The translations under genes were made by a program, and so were the position numbers. The notes beneath the pieces are model-generated. The model was not told the DNA's origin and did no database searches. It saw nothing but the letters and a program-made list of their open reading frames with translations. This document shows positions 24,789 through 33,681 of a stretch of 64,000 nt of DNA, one piece after another (the stretch's first letter is position 1; each line of letters opens with the position of its first letter). Origin of the DNA: Bradyrhizobium_A sp052115025 (lineage in GTDB: Bacteria; Pseudomonadota; Alphaproteobacteria; Rhizobiales; Xanthobacteraceae). The stretch lies in NCBI RefSeq assembly GCF_052115025.1, contig NZ_JBFRFW010000003.1, positions 310,001-374,000 on the forward strand. The letters run 5' to 3'.

Positions 24789-26195
24789 ATGACACAGCAT
24801 CCATCGGCGGCGCGCGCGGCCGTCGCGATCATCGGCGGCGGCGTCTCCGGCGCCAACGTGGCGCTGGCGCTGAACCGGCTGGCGCCGGGCGCCTTCGACA
24901 TCGTCGTGATCGAGCCGCGCGACGCGATCGGCCGCGGCCTCGCCTACAGCAGCGAAGATCCAGCCCACCGCATCAACGTGCCGGCGTCGCGGATGGAGAC
25001 CGATCCCGACGACCCCGAGCATTTCGTCCGCTGGCTGACTGCCCGCGACATCGTGCGCACCGATCCCGGGGCGTTGTTGCCGGATGGCCGGCTGTTTCCC
25101 AGCCGCCATGCCTATGGCAGCTATGTCAGCGGCCAACTGTCGGCGATCGCCGGCCTCGTGCATCGGCGCACCCGCGCGACCACGGTCAGGCGCGTCGATG
25201 GCCGCTATCACGTCGCGTGCGCCGATGGCGGCACCGTGGTCGCCGACACCGTGGTGCTGGCGATCTGCCATCCGCCGCCGACCATTCCCGCAGCGCTCAC
25301 GTCCCTCGCCGGCACGCCGCGCCTCGTCGCCAATCCGTGGGCAACGGGCGCATTCGACGCCATCGCGCCCGACGAACGGCTGCTGATCGTCGGCACCGGG
25401 CTGACCATGGCCGATATCGTGGCAACGCTGGAGCGGCGCGGCCATCGCGGCGCACTGACGGCGATCTCGCGCCGCGGCCAGCGCTCCAAGCCCCACACCA
25501 CGCAGCCGGCGGAGCCTTATGGCGACTTCCTGTCACCGCCGCCGGCGACCGCGCTCGCGCTGCTGCGCCGCATCCGGGCGACCCTCGCGTGCGCCACCGC
25601 CGAAGGCCTGTCCTGGCACGCGGTGCTGGATCAGGTTCGCCTGCAAGGCAGCGACATCTGGCGATCCCTGCCGGTCAACGAGCGCCAGCGCCTGCTGCAG
25701 CATCTGCGGCCGTTTTGGGACACGCACCGCTTCCGCCTTGCACCACAGGTGCACGACGTGCTGGAGCGCCGCCTGCATGACGGTGCACTGAGCATCGAGG
25801 CGGCTTCACTTCGCGGCGTGCGCGATTGCGGCGATCACCTCGACGTCACGCTGCAGCCCCGCCACGGCGCAGCGCCGCGCCTGCTGGCGGTGGACCGCAT
25901 CGTGCTTGCGACCGGCCCTGCCCATGGCAGCCTGTTCCGCGACGACATGCTGCTGCGGCAGATGCTGCAGGACGGTCTCGCTCGGCCCGACATCCATGGC
26001 CTTGGAATGGCGGTCGACGACAACAGCCGGGCGATCGACGCCGATGGTGCGGCACAACCGCGCCTGCTGGTCGCAGGGCCGCTGGCGCGCGGCACCTTCG
26101 GCGAACTGATGGGCGTGCCCGACGTCGTACGGCAAACGCGGCGCGTGGCCGAGATGGCCATGCATGTGCCGGCTTCGTCGAGCGGCCGACGGTGA
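24789..26195 (+). CDS. FAD/NAD(P)-binding protein of the COG4529 type
   Basis: The 468-residue protein has an N-terminal Rossmann FAD site 'VAIIGGGVSGANVALAL' (about 12-28) and 'GRGLAYSSEDPAHRINVPA', the usual COG4529 motif. It also has a second dinucleotide site 'LLIVGTGLTMADIVATLERRG', and C-terminal 'IVLATGP' and 'LVAGPLARGTFGELMGVPDV'. The fold is that of flavin monooxygenases or lysine N-hydroxylase relatives, and the reaction is unknown. It follows the sulfonate-type binding protein by 25 bases, so a role in oxidising a sulfur compound taken up by that receptor is plausible but inferred from context only. Confidence 0.85.
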   Translation: MTQHPSAARAAVAIIGGGVSGANVALALNRLAPGAFDIVVIEPRDAIGRGLAYSSEDPAHRINVPASRMETDPDDPEHFVRWLTARDIVRTDPGALLPDGRLFPSRHAYGSYVSGQLSAIAGLVHRRTRATTVRRVDGRYHVACADGGTVVADTVVLAICHPPPTIPAALTSLAGTPRLVANPWATGAFDAIAPDERLLIVGTGLTMADIVATLERRGHRGALTAISRRGQRSKPHTTQPAEPYGDFLSPPPATALALLRRIRATLACATAEGLSWHAVLDQVRLQGSDIWRSLPVNERQRLLQHLRPFWDTHRFRLAPQVHDVLERRLHDGALSIEAASLRGVRDCGDHLDVTLQPRHGAAPRLLAVDRIVLATGPAHGSLFRDDMLLRQMLQDGLARPDIHGLGMAVDDNSRAIDADGAAQPRLLVAGPLARGTFGELMGVPDVVRQTRRVAEMAMHVPASSSGRR

Positions 26196-26301
26196 AGGCA
26201 CGCCGGCGCAGCGCCGAAGCCGTGGCCTGAAGGTCTCTCGCTCCGCAGATCTCTCATTCACGACAGGAACCGCCTTGCGGCGCGCAGGTGATTCGCGCGT
26301 C

Positions 26302-26330
26302 TTGCTTTTTCGGTCCATATCGCCTATATG
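26302..26330 (+). promoter_or_regulatory. Sigma-70-type promoter for the cold-shock gene
   Basis: TTGCTT (26302-26307) and TATATG (26325-26330) are spaced by 17 bases. Transcription would start near 26337, leaving a 5' untranslated leader of about 135 bases, as is usual for cold-shock genes. Confidence 0.6.
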
Positions 26331-26471
26331 GTCCGCATTCGACTACGAGCTCTGCCTTGTTGAGCGCGCCCATTTGAGGGCTCTTTTCCCAAGACATCGC
26401 TGCAAATCGGATGGAACCCGCATGACATTCATGCGGGCAGCATGCGCATATTCGCGCCTTGGAGAAGACAC

Positions 26472-26681
26472 ATGTCGACTGGAACTGTGAAGTGGTTCAA
26501 CACGCAGAAGGGCTTCGGCTTCATCGAGCCGAGCGATGGCTCGAAGGACGTGTTCGTTCATATCAGCGCGGTTGAACGCGCCGGCCTGAGCACGCTGAAC
26601 GAAGGTCAGAAGGTCTCGTACGAGCTCAAGACCGACAAGATGCGCGGCAAGGTCAGCGCCGAGAATCTCAGCCTCTCCTGA
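26472..26681 (+). CDS. Cold-shock protein, CspA family
   Basis: The 69-residue protein is a single cold-shock domain. RNP1 is 'KGFGFIEP' (residues 13-20) and RNP2 is 'DVFVHIS' (26-32), with the start 'MSTGTVKWFN'. It binds single-stranded RNA and DNA and melts RNA structure. The ATG at 26472 follows GGAGAAG by about five bases. A promoter with a long leader precedes it and a strong terminator follows, so it is a single-gene unit. Whether it is cold-induced cannot be told, since many alphaproteobacterial copies are not. Confidence 0.95.
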   Translation: MSTGTVKWFNTQKGFGFIEPSDGSKDVFVHISAVERAGLSTLNEGQKVSYELKTDKMRGKVSAENLSLS

Positions 26682-26750
26682 TCCGGCGGCCACATCGGGA
26701 TCACCGCGGATGTACCGGGATCCCAGGCTGCCAGAGAGGCTTCGCTGACG

Positions 26751-26785
26751 ACGTCCTCACCCTCCGGGTGAGGACGTTTTTATTT
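26751..26785 (+). terminator. Rho-independent terminator after the cold-shock gene
   Basis: A 12-base-pair stem (26751-26762 with 26766-26777) has the loop TCC and runs into TTTTTATTT. It lies between the cold-shock gene and the convergent DsbA-like gene. Confidence 0.92.
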
Positions 26786-26840
26786 GGTTCGCTGGATCTG
26801 CCTGCCGGCGGCACGACGGAGAACACGGCCCCGCTCGCCT

Positions 26841-27497
26841 TTATTTCGCCTTCGGCTGCTGCTTCGCCATCGCCCGCGCATCGGCGATCGCCCGCTTGAA
26901 CATCGCGGCATCGAGCACGCCCGGCACACGGAAGGTGCCGATGATGAACGACGGCGTCGAATTGAAGCCGAACGCCTCGGCCTGGTCATTGTTGCGCTTG
27001 AGCAGCGCCTCGATGTCGTCCTTGTGGGCCAGCATGTCGGCCTCGGCCTTGGCGACGTCGACGCCGGCCTTCGCCAGCGTCTCGCGCAGGGTCGTTTCGG
27101 TGAGCCGGCCCTTGGTCGTCATCAGCGCCTTGTGGCTCGCGTCATACTTGTTCTGGTAGCGCGTCGCCAGCACGAGACGGGAGGCGAGGCCCGACGGCGG
27201 ACCGAGGATCGGCCACTCCTTCATCACCAGGCGGACCTTGCCGTCCGCCTTGACCACCTCAGCCAGTTCCGGCGCCAGCTTCTTGCAGTACGGGCACTGG
27301 TAGTCGAACCATTCGACGATGGTGATGTCGCCTTCGGGATTGCCCATGGCGGGGATCTCGGGATCGCGCAGCACTTTCTCGCGCGACAGCACGTTATCGG
27401 CTTCCTCGGCACTGACGCTGCCGGCGCCGAGGGCCATCACCAGGCCGACCAGCGAGGCCGCCACCGCCCGCCGCAGCGTTGCCAGTTCAAACATCAT
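26841..27497 (-). CDS. DsbA family thiol:disulfide protein (DsbG/ScsC-like)
   Basis: The 218-residue protein has a signal peptide ending near 'GSVSA' (residue 30) and a thioredoxin-fold domain with the active site CPYC at 68-71 in 'EWFDYQCPYCKKLAPEL'. It also has the cis-proline loop 'FGFNSTPSFIIG'. The helical insertion follows the DsbA family layout of the 27-kDa outer-membrane-type alphaproteobacterial proteins. It should oxidise or isomerise disulfides in the periplasm. Two ATGs in tandem (27497 and 27494) are possible, with GGGGC just upstream. Two secreted proteins elsewhere in the window with six cysteines each could be clients. Confidence 0.92.
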   Translation of the reverse strand: MMFELATLRRAVAASLVGLVMALGAGSVSAEEADNVLSREKVLRDPEIPAMGNPEGDITIVEWFDYQCPYCKKLAPELAEVVKADGKVRLVMKEWPILGPPSGLASRLVLATRYQNKYDASHKALMTTKGRLTETTLRETLAKAGVDVAKAEADMLAHKDDIEALLKRNNDQAEAFGFNSTPSFIIGTFRVPGVLDAAMFKRAIADARAMAKQQPKAK

Positions 27498-27615
27498 GTT
27501 GCCCCGTTTTATCAGTCGTTCCGGTTGTGGACCCGGACGCCGAACGGCGACGGGGCATGGAGGGTGGGAAGCACAGGACGGCCGGCACGGCAAGCGGCGG
27601 CACCGCCGCTCACTG

Positions 27616-27882
27616 TTATTTATTGTCCATCATGTAGTCCTGGATCTTGCGCAGGTCGCGCTTGCCCTGCTGCGCCTGCAGGGTCACGACATGGTCACGA
27701 TCCCTGCGGCAGGCGACATAGCCGTCCGAACCGGGCTTGAAGCCGCGGGACTGGCAGTAGGCGTCGTCGTCGGGAACAGCGGCGGCGGCCTGCGGCCGGT
27801 CTTCCTGCTGCTGCGCGCAGCCGCCGAGCAGGATCCCGGTCAGGGCGGCGGCGAGCAGGATGAGGCGGCTGGGTCGGGTCAT
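27616..27882 (-). CDS. Small putative lipoprotein
   Basis: The 88-residue protein begins with a signal peptide and the lipobox 'LLGGC' (cysteine at residue 22), followed by glutamines. This predicts lipid attachment and outer-membrane sorting. The mature part has two more cysteines, in 'AYCQSRG' and 'VACRRDRD', and ends in a basic helix. I do not recognise a named family. It lies between the DsbA-like gene and prpE on the same strand, with about 120 bases on each side, so it may have its own promoter. Confidence 0.75.
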   Translation of the reverse strand: MTRPSRLILLAAALTGILLGGCAQQQEDRPQAAAAVPDDDAYCQSRGFKPGSDGYVACRRDRDHVVTLQAQQGKRDLRKIQDYMMDNK

Positions 27883-28010
27883 GTCGAATCCATGGCAGGG
27901 TCGGTATCAAGGGTCGGCGGGCGCGCCGACTTTCGAACCAAAATCATGGATTTGTAAAGGCGGCCGGCCGCGGTTCGCGCCGCCGGAGCCCCTTGGTGAC
28001 ACGGCCAGAC

Positions 28011-29921
28011 CTAGCCACCGATCCCCTTGCCCTTCAACGCCTGGCCGATCTCGCCGAGAACTGCGGGATCGTCGATGGTCGCCGGCATGGTCCAGCTGTC
28101 GCCGTCGGCGATCTTCTTCATGGTGCCGCGCAGGATCTTGCCCGAGCGCGTCTTCGGCAGCCGGCCGACGGTGATCGCAAGCTTGAACGCCGCCACCGGC
28201 CCGATGCGTTCGCGCACCAGCGCGATAACCTCGCGTTCGATCTCCATGGGCGGCCTGGACACGCCGGCCTTCAGCACCAGGAAGCCACAGGGCACCTCGC
28301 CCTTGAGGGCGTCCTTGACGCCGAGCACGGCGCATTCGGCGACGTCCGGATGGGAGGCCAGCACCTCCTCCATGCCGCCGGTGGAGAGACGATGACCGGC
28401 GACATTGATGATGTCGTCGGTGCGACCCATCACGAACACATAGCCGTCGGCGTCCTTGTAGCCGGCGTCGGAAGTCTTGTAGTAGCCGGGAAACTCAGTG
28501 AGGTAGGCTTCGCAGAAGCGCTCGTCCTGCTGCCACAGCGTCGGCAGGCAGCCGGGCGGCATCGGCAGCTTGATCACGATCGAGCCCATGGTGTTGGCGG
28601 CAACGGGCTTGGCCGCCTCGTCGACCACGTCGACCTGATAACCCGGCATCGGCACCGTGGGGGAGCCGTGCTTGACCGGCAGCAGCCCGAGCCCGACCGG
28701 GTTGCCGGCGATGCACCAGCCGGTCTCCGTCTGCCACCAGTGATCGACCACCGGCACCTTGAGCTGGGCCTCCGCCCATTCCACCGTCGGCGGATCGGCG
28801 CGTTCGCCGGCGAGGAACAGGGTGCGGAACCGCGACAGATCGTAGTTGCGGATGAACGTGCCGTCCGGATCGTCCTTCTTGATGGCGCGGAACGCGGTCG
28901 GCGCGGTGAACAACGCCACCGCCTTGTGCTCGGCGATCACCCGCCAGAACGCGCCGGCGTCGGGGGTGCCGACCGGCTTGCCCTCGTACATGATCGAGGT
29001 CGCGCCATGGAACAGCGGCGCATAGACGATGTAGCTGTGCCCCACCACCCAGCCGATGTCGGAGCCGCACCACCACACCTCACCCGGCTTCACGCCATAG
29101 AGGTTCTCCATCGACCACTTCAGCGCCACCGCATGGCCGCCATTGTCGCGCACCACGCCCTTGGGCACGCCGGTGGTGCCGGAGGTGTAGAGGATGTAGA
29201 GCGGATCGGTCGCCTTCACCGGCACGCAGGGCGCGGCCTTGCCGGCGGCCAGCGCCGCGCGGCGCAGCTCGGCCCAGTCGTGGTCGCGACCGGCGACGAG
29301 ATCACAGCGCTCCTGCGGGCGCTGCAGGATCAGGCAGGCGGCGGGCTTGGTGTTGGCGAGCGCGATCGCCTCGTCGAGCAGCGGCTTGTATTTGACGATG
29401 CGGCCAGGCTCGAGGCCACAGCTCGCCGACAGGATCAGTTTGGGCTGCGCGTCGTCAATGCGGGTCGCCAGCTCCTTGGCGGCGAAGCCGCCGAACACCA
29501 CCGAATGCACCGCGCCGATGCGCGCGCAGGCGAGCATCGCCACCATCGCCTCCGGCACCATCGGCATGTACAGCAGCACGCGGTCGCCCTTGGCGACGCC
29601 AAAATCCTGCAGCACCGCGGCTAGCGTCTTCACCTCCTCCAGCATCTCGCCATAGGTCAAGGTCGACACCGTGCTGGCGAGCGGCGAATCGTGGATCAAT
29701 GCCAGCTGGTTTGCCCGGCCGTTCGCGACCTGACGGTCGAGCGCGTTGTGGCAGGTGTTGAGCACGCCGTCGGGAAACCAGCGGCCATAGACCCCTTGAT
29801 CGGGATCGAAGATGGTGTTGGGAAACTCGAACCAGTCGATGTCGCGGGCGGCCTCGCCCCAGAACCCCTGGGGATCGCGCATCGCGCGCGCATAGACCTC
29901 GTGATAGCGGCTGGTAGTCAT
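28011..29921 (-). CDS. prpE: Propionyl-CoA synthetase (AMP-forming acyl-CoA synthetase)
   Basis: The 636-residue protein is an ANL-superfamily adenylating enzyme. It has 'LYILYTSGTTGVPKGVV' (phosphate loop), 'WWCGSDIGWVVGHSYIVY', 'HWWQTETGW' and 'MGRTDDIINVAGHRLSTG'. The catalytic lysine is at about 595 in 'KTRSGKILRG', the site that is acetylated in related synthetases. The N-terminal 'PQGFWGEAARDIDWFE' block and the overall pattern fit propionate--CoA ligase better than acetate--CoA ligase. It converts propionate, CoA and ATP to propionyl-CoA. It stands alone here, and no methylcitrate-cycle genes are in the window. Confidence 0.9.
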   Translation of the reverse strand: MTTSRYHEVYARAMRDPQGFWGEAARDIDWFEFPNTIFDPDQGVYGRWFPDGVLNTCHNALDRQVANGRANQLALIHDSPLASTVSTLTYGEMLEEVKTLAAVLQDFGVAKGDRVLLYMPMVPEAMVAMLACARIGAVHSVVFGGFAAKELATRIDDAQPKLILSASCGLEPGRIVKYKPLLDEAIALANTKPAACLILQRPQERCDLVAGRDHDWAELRRAALAAGKAAPCVPVKATDPLYILYTSGTTGVPKGVVRDNGGHAVALKWSMENLYGVKPGEVWWCGSDIGWVVGHSYIVYAPLFHGATSIMYEGKPVGTPDAGAFWRVIAEHKAVALFTAPTAFRAIKKDDPDGTFIRNYDLSRFRTLFLAGERADPPTVEWAEAQLKVPVVDHWWQTETGWCIAGNPVGLGLLPVKHGSPTVPMPGYQVDVVDEAAKPVAANTMGSIVIKLPMPPGCLPTLWQQDERFCEAYLTEFPGYYKTSDAGYKDADGYVFVMGRTDDIINVAGHRLSTGGMEEVLASHPDVAECAVLGVKDALKGEVPCGFLVLKAGVSRPPMEIEREVIALVRERIGPVAAFKLAITVGRLPKTRSGKILRGTMKKIADGDSWTMPATIDDPAVLGEIGQALKGKGIGG

Positions 29922-30085
29922 GGCGTTTCCTCCCGAAGGCTCGTTCGCGCGGCCCCGCGGCGGAGCCTGATTTTGGCCGCCATTGTCACGGGAACCGACG
30001 TCAGTTCAAGCCGAAAGGACATGGCCATTGGTATGAGCCGTAATCCGCCAGCGCAGGCCCGTTCCGTGCCTCGCGAAACGCGGGG

Positions 30086-30322
30086 TCAGCGCGGCGGGCC
30101 GCAGCGACGCAGCCGCAGCGCGGCGAGGTGTTTCTCGTAGAGCGCCAGCCAGCGCCGTTCCGCCGGAGAGCGCCACTCGTCGGCGTTCAGGCTGACGAAT
30201 GCTCCGGGTTCGGCGATGGCCGCCTCCAGGCGGACAAACTCCGCGGTCTCGGCGAAGTCGAGGCCGACCAGCACGCGACGTCCCTGCGCATCCATCCCGT
30301 AGCTATCGTCGCCAGTGCCCAT
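30086..30322 (-). CDS. Small conserved hypothetical protein
   Basis: The 78-residue protein has 'RRVLVGLDFAETAEFVRLEA', 'WRSPAERRWLALYEKHLAAL' and no signal peptide or membrane helix. It looks like a small soluble helical protein. I do not recognise a family, but the codon use matches the neighbours and the start ATG at 30322 is clean. It stands alone between prpE and the TPR-LprI gene on the same strand. Confidence 0.6.
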   Translation of the reverse strand: MGTGDDSYGMDAQGRRVLVGLDFAETAEFVRLEAAIAEPGAFVSLNADEWRSPAERRWLALYEKHLAALRLRRCGPPR

Positions 30323-30452
30323 GGCGACACTTGAGAAGCGGGGGGCGGCATCGTCAACGTCGTTCCGATCTTAACCTAACCGGTCAACGTTAAGGGCGCC
30401 GGACGGGTAGCATGGTGGCTGTGCGCCATTGGAAAGCCGCGTACACCGCGCG

Positions 30453-31868
30453 TCAATTCTCCGGCGCGATCGCACGCAATTCCGCGAGCCGCTTCTCCAT
30501 GGCGAGGCGGACATCGTAGTTCGGCTTGCCGAACGACGCGTTGCGCGCCGCGATGAAATCGCGTTGCGCCCTGCGCAGCGCCGCCGCCGTGCGCTCGTCG
30601 GCGGCCTTCACTGCCCGCGCATAGGTGACGTCGAGATCGCGGTCGAGCCGGCTCAGTCCGGCATCGGCACAGATCACCTTCTCCACCGCGCGGCGCGCCG
30701 TGGCGCAATCGAACGCTGGCCGTGTCGCAGGTGCCGTTCCCACGGTCGCGGCCACGGCAGCAGCCTGATCCGCCGTCCTGGCCGCCCCCTGCAGCGGCAT
30801 CCGGGCGCCGATCCGCTCGATCTCCAGCGCCAGCGATTTGCGGTTGGCGACCGTCGCCGCAAGCTGCGGATTGATTCGCAGCGCGGCGTCGAAATCCGCC
30901 AGCGCGCGCACGCGATCACCCTTTTTGCGCCACACGACGCCGCGGTTGGCGAGGGCGAGCACGAAGGCCGGATCGAGCCGCAACGCAGCATCATAGTCCG
31001 CCAGCGCGCGATCGAGATCATCCTTGAACTGGTAGGCGTCCGCCCTGTTGGTCAGGAAACTGGCCTTCGGCCGAAGCCGGATCGCCTCATTGTAATCGGC
31101 GATCGCCTTGTCGTAGTCACGCTGGCCGGCATAGGACAGACCGCGGTTGTCGAAATATTCCGGCACCGTCGGATCGATGCGGATCGCCTCGCTCTGATCG
31201 GCGAGCGCAAGATCGCTGCGTCCGAGTTTCTGGTAGGCGGCGCCGCGATTGGTGAAAGTCCGGGCGCGGGAGGGATCGAACCGGATCGCCGCATCATAGT
31301 CCTGCACCGCGGCGGCAAGGTCGCCCTTGAAGTAGTAGGCGGCGCCACGATCGGACAACGCCTGGGCATCGGCCGGGTCGAGACGAAGCGCCTCGTTGTA
31401 GTCGGTGATGGCGCGGTCGAACTGGTGCATGTTGTTGAAGACGTTGCCGCGCCCGCCGAACGCCTTGGCATCGTTGGGATCGAGCCGGATGGCCGTGTCG
31501 AAGTCGGTCAGCGCCCGCTCCAGGCTGCCGGCGTACCTCCGCATCTCGCCGCGCAGGCGGTAGGCGCGCGCACTCGTGGCGTCGAGCATGATGGCGCGAT
31601 CGAGATCGCCCATCGCGTTCGCGGTCTGGCCGAGATGGTCGAACGCGACGGCCCGCACCAGCAGCGCCGCGACCCGCACAGCGTCTGATGCCGCCGGCGC
31701 ATCGATGACCGCGGTGCAGCCGCCGATCAGCGCGTCCGGTGCCACCTTGCTGCCATCCACGCAGGCCACCGCATCCGCCGGCGGCTCGGCGCGGGCCGGA
31801 CAGGTCTCGAACGCCGCGAGTGCGACGAGGACTGCCCCCCATCGGTAAACCGCAGCGATCGACCTCAT
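30453..31868 (-). CDS. Secreted TPR-repeat protein with C-terminal LprI-like domain
   Basis: The 471-residue protein has a signal peptide (cleavage near 'TCPARA', residue 27) and about eight to nine tandem TPR motifs (about 70-360) with the recurring pattern 'G.AY...GD...A..DYdaAIRldP'. The C-terminal domain (about 385-470) has 'FDCATARRAVEKVICAD', 'LSRLDRDLDVTYARAV' and 'RRAQRDFIAARNA', the pattern of LprI / DUF1311 lysozyme-inhibitor-like proteins. It is probably a periplasmic scaffold. The ATG at 31868 gives a proper signal peptide. The same frame stays open to 32384 across the ECF gene, but that part is a shadow. Confidence 0.85.
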   Translation of the reverse strand: MRSIAAVYRWGAVLVALAAFETCPARAEPPADAVACVDGSKVAPDALIGGCTAVIDAPAASDAVRVAALLVRAVAFDHLGQTANAMGDLDRAIMLDATSARAYRLRGEMRRYAGSLERALTDFDTAIRLDPNDAKAFGGRGNVFNNMHQFDRAITDYNEALRLDPADAQALSDRGAAYYFKGDLAAAVQDYDAAIRFDPSRARTFTNRGAAYQKLGRSDLALADQSEAIRIDPTVPEYFDNRGLSYAGQRDYDKAIADYNEAIRLRPKASFLTNRADAYQFKDDLDRALADYDAALRLDPAFVLALANRGVVWRKKGDRVRALADFDAALRINPQLAATVANRKSLALEIERIGARMPLQGAARTADQAAAVAATVGTAPATRPAFDCATARRAVEKVICADAGLSRLDRDLDVTYARAVKAADERTAAALRRAQRDFIAARNASFGKPNYDVRLAMEKRLAELRAIAPEN

Positions 31869-31944
31869 TCCGCGCTCCGCTCCCTGCCGTGCAACCGGAT
31901 TGTCGCCCGCGGACGCCCACCGGTTCAAGAGGCGGTTAGCGCTG

Positions 31945-33210
31945 CTATCCTCCACCCGCCTCGAGCTCAGCCAAGCGCCTCGCCAGCCAGCGCCGCTCGG
32001 GTTCCAGCCGGACGAGAGCGAGCGCCGCGCGATAGGCATCGCGCGCCGCATCGCGACGTCCGAGCCGGCGCAGCAGGTCGGCGCGCACCGCCGGCAGCAG
32101 GTGGTAGCCGGCGAGCGGTTCGCGCGCGGCCAGCGCATCGACGAGATTGAGCGCCTTCTGCGGGCCGTCCACCATCGACACCGCGGCGGCGTGATTGAGC
32201 GCGACCACCGGCGACGGATTGAGCCGCAGCAGCACCTCATAGAGGCCGACGATCTGCGGCCAGTCGGTGGCCGCAAAATTGTCCGCCTGGGCATGCAGCG
32301 CGGCAATCGCCGCCTGCACCGCATAGACGCTGGGAATCCCGGGCGCGCGCAGTGCCGCGTCCACCAGCGCCGCGCCCTCGGCAATCCGATGTCGATCCCA
32401 GCGCGAGCGGTCCTGGGATTCCAGCTGGATCAGATCCCCCTCCGCCGACGCGCGGGTGACGCGCCGGGCATCGTGCAGCAGCATCAGGGCGAGCAGTCCG
32501 GCCACCGCCGGGCGCTGCGGCATCAATGTCCTGAGCAGCCGGCCGAGCCGGATCGCCTCACCGCAGAGATCGGCGCGGGTGAGGTCATCGCCCGTGGTCG
32601 GCGCGTAGCCTTCGGTGAACACCTGATAGACCACCGCCAGCACGCCATCGAGCCGCTCGCCGAGCTGATCGGCCTCAGGCGTCTGATACGGAATTCTGGC
32701 GACACGGATCTTGGTCTTGGCGCGCACCAGCCGCTGCGCCATCGTTTCCTCGCTGACCAGGAACGCGCGGGCGACCGCGTCCGTGGTCAGGCCGCACACC
32801 GCGCGCAAGGTCAGCGCCACCTGGGTTTCCAGATTGAGCGCCGGATGGCAGCAGGTGAAGATCAGGCGGAGCATATCGTCGTCGAGCACGCCGTCGCTGT
32901 CCTCCGGCGCGGCTTCACTGGCGATGGCCGCCTCGATCTCGAGCTGGCGTTGCTTCTCGCGATAGGCGACGCGGCGGCGCACACGATCGATCGCCTTGTG
33001 GCGCCCGACATTGACCAGCCAGGCGCGCGCGTTGGACGGCACCCCGTCTTGCGACCATTGCTGCAGGGCGGCGGCGAACGCTTCCTGCAGACCCTCCTCG
33101 GCCAGTTCGAAATCGCCGACGAGGCGGATCAGGGTCGCGAGGACCCTGCCCGCCTCATCACGGAACACGCGCTCGATCGGATGAGCGCTCACGCAAGCCG
33201 CCTGCTTCAC
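31945..33210 (-). CDS. ECF RNA polymerase sigma factor, ECF42 type with long C-terminal extension
   Basis: The 421-residue protein has a sigma-2 region (about 15-80, 'RLVGDFELAEEGLQEAFAAA') and a sigma-4 region (about 120-175, 'VALTLRAVCGLTTDAVARAF', 'ERMAQRLVRAK'-like 'ETMAQRLVRAKTKIR'). A long TPR-like C-terminal domain follows (180-421) with 'YQVFTEGYAPTTGDDL' and 'LNHAAAVSMVDGP'. This is the ECF42 group layout. Such factors lack a classic anti-sigma factor and rely on their C-terminal domain. The start codon is GTG at 33210, which overlaps the stop of the upstream DGPF gene as GTGA, so the two are coupled. Confidence 0.9.
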   Translation of the reverse strand: MKQAACVSAHPIERVFRDEAGRVLATLIRLVGDFELAEEGLQEAFAAALQQWSQDGVPSNARAWLVNVGRHKAIDRVRRRVAYREKQRQLEIEAAIASEAAPEDSDGVLDDDMLRLIFTCCHPALNLETQVALTLRAVCGLTTDAVARAFLVSEETMAQRLVRAKTKIRVARIPYQTPEADQLGERLDGVLAVVYQVFTEGYAPTTGDDLTRADLCGEAIRLGRLLRTLMPQRPAVAGLLALMLLHDARRVTRASAEGDLIQLESQDRSRWDRHRIAEGAALVDAALRAPGIPSVYAVQAAIAALHAQADNFAATDWPQIVGLYEVLLRLNPSPVVALNHAAAVSMVDGPQKALNLVDALAAREPLAGYHLLPAVRADLLRRLGRRDAARDAYRAALALVRLEPERRWLARRLAELEAGGG

Positions 33211-33557
33211 ATCACCGGCCAGATCGGCCGCACCTCGATGGCGCCGGTTCGCGCGCCGGGAATGCGCGCCGCAATCGCGCTGGCCTCATCGAGATCCTTG
33301 GCCTCGACCATGTAGTAGCCGCCGAGCTGCTCGCGGGCCTCGGCGAACGGCCCGTCGGTCGTCAGCGTCTTGCCATTGCGGACCCGAACCGTGGTCGCCA
33401 TGGCGGAGGGCCGCAGGCGCTCGCCGCCCTTGAAATGGCCGCTCTGGATGATGCCTTGCGTGAAGGTGCCGTACTCGGCGGTGGTGGCGGCCATTTCCGC
33501 TTCCGGACGCGCCGCGTTCTCGGCTTCATTCTGATAGATCAGCAACAGGTACTGCAT
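33207..33557 (-). CDS. DGPF-domain YciI-like protein (ECF42 partner)
   Basis: The 116-residue protein starts 'MQYLLLIYQNEAENA' and has 'GGERLRPSAMATTVRVRNGK', 'LTTDGPFAEAREQLGGYYMV' (the DGPF motif) and 'AKDLDEASAIAARIPGARTG'. It belongs to the YciI-related DGPF family, whose genes are usually next to ECF42 sigma factors and are often their targets. The ATG at 33557 follows GGAG about eight bases upstream. It overlaps the sigma gene by four bases. The biochemical role is unknown. Confidence 0.9.
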   Translation of the reverse strand: MQYLLLIYQNEAENAARPEAEMAATTAEYGTFTQGIIQSGHFKGGERLRPSAMATTVRVRNGKTLTTDGPFAEAREQLGGYYMVEAKDLDEASAIAARIPGARTGAIEVRPIWPVM

Positions 33558-33681
33558 GGGGTCGCTCCATGGTTGACGAGCAGGATAGCTCAGCAATCAG
33601 TCGAACGGGCCTTGGCCGGATCGACAGCGCCGCGAATTTTTTCTGCTTTTTTTATCCCGGGCCTGGAACCCGCTCTCCCCC

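Noticed and set aside
31869..32384. An N-terminal extension of the TPR-LprI gene into the ECF42 gene
   Set aside because: The extension is arginine-rich shadow sequence of the sigma gene in another frame. The ATG at 31868 gives a proper signal peptide.
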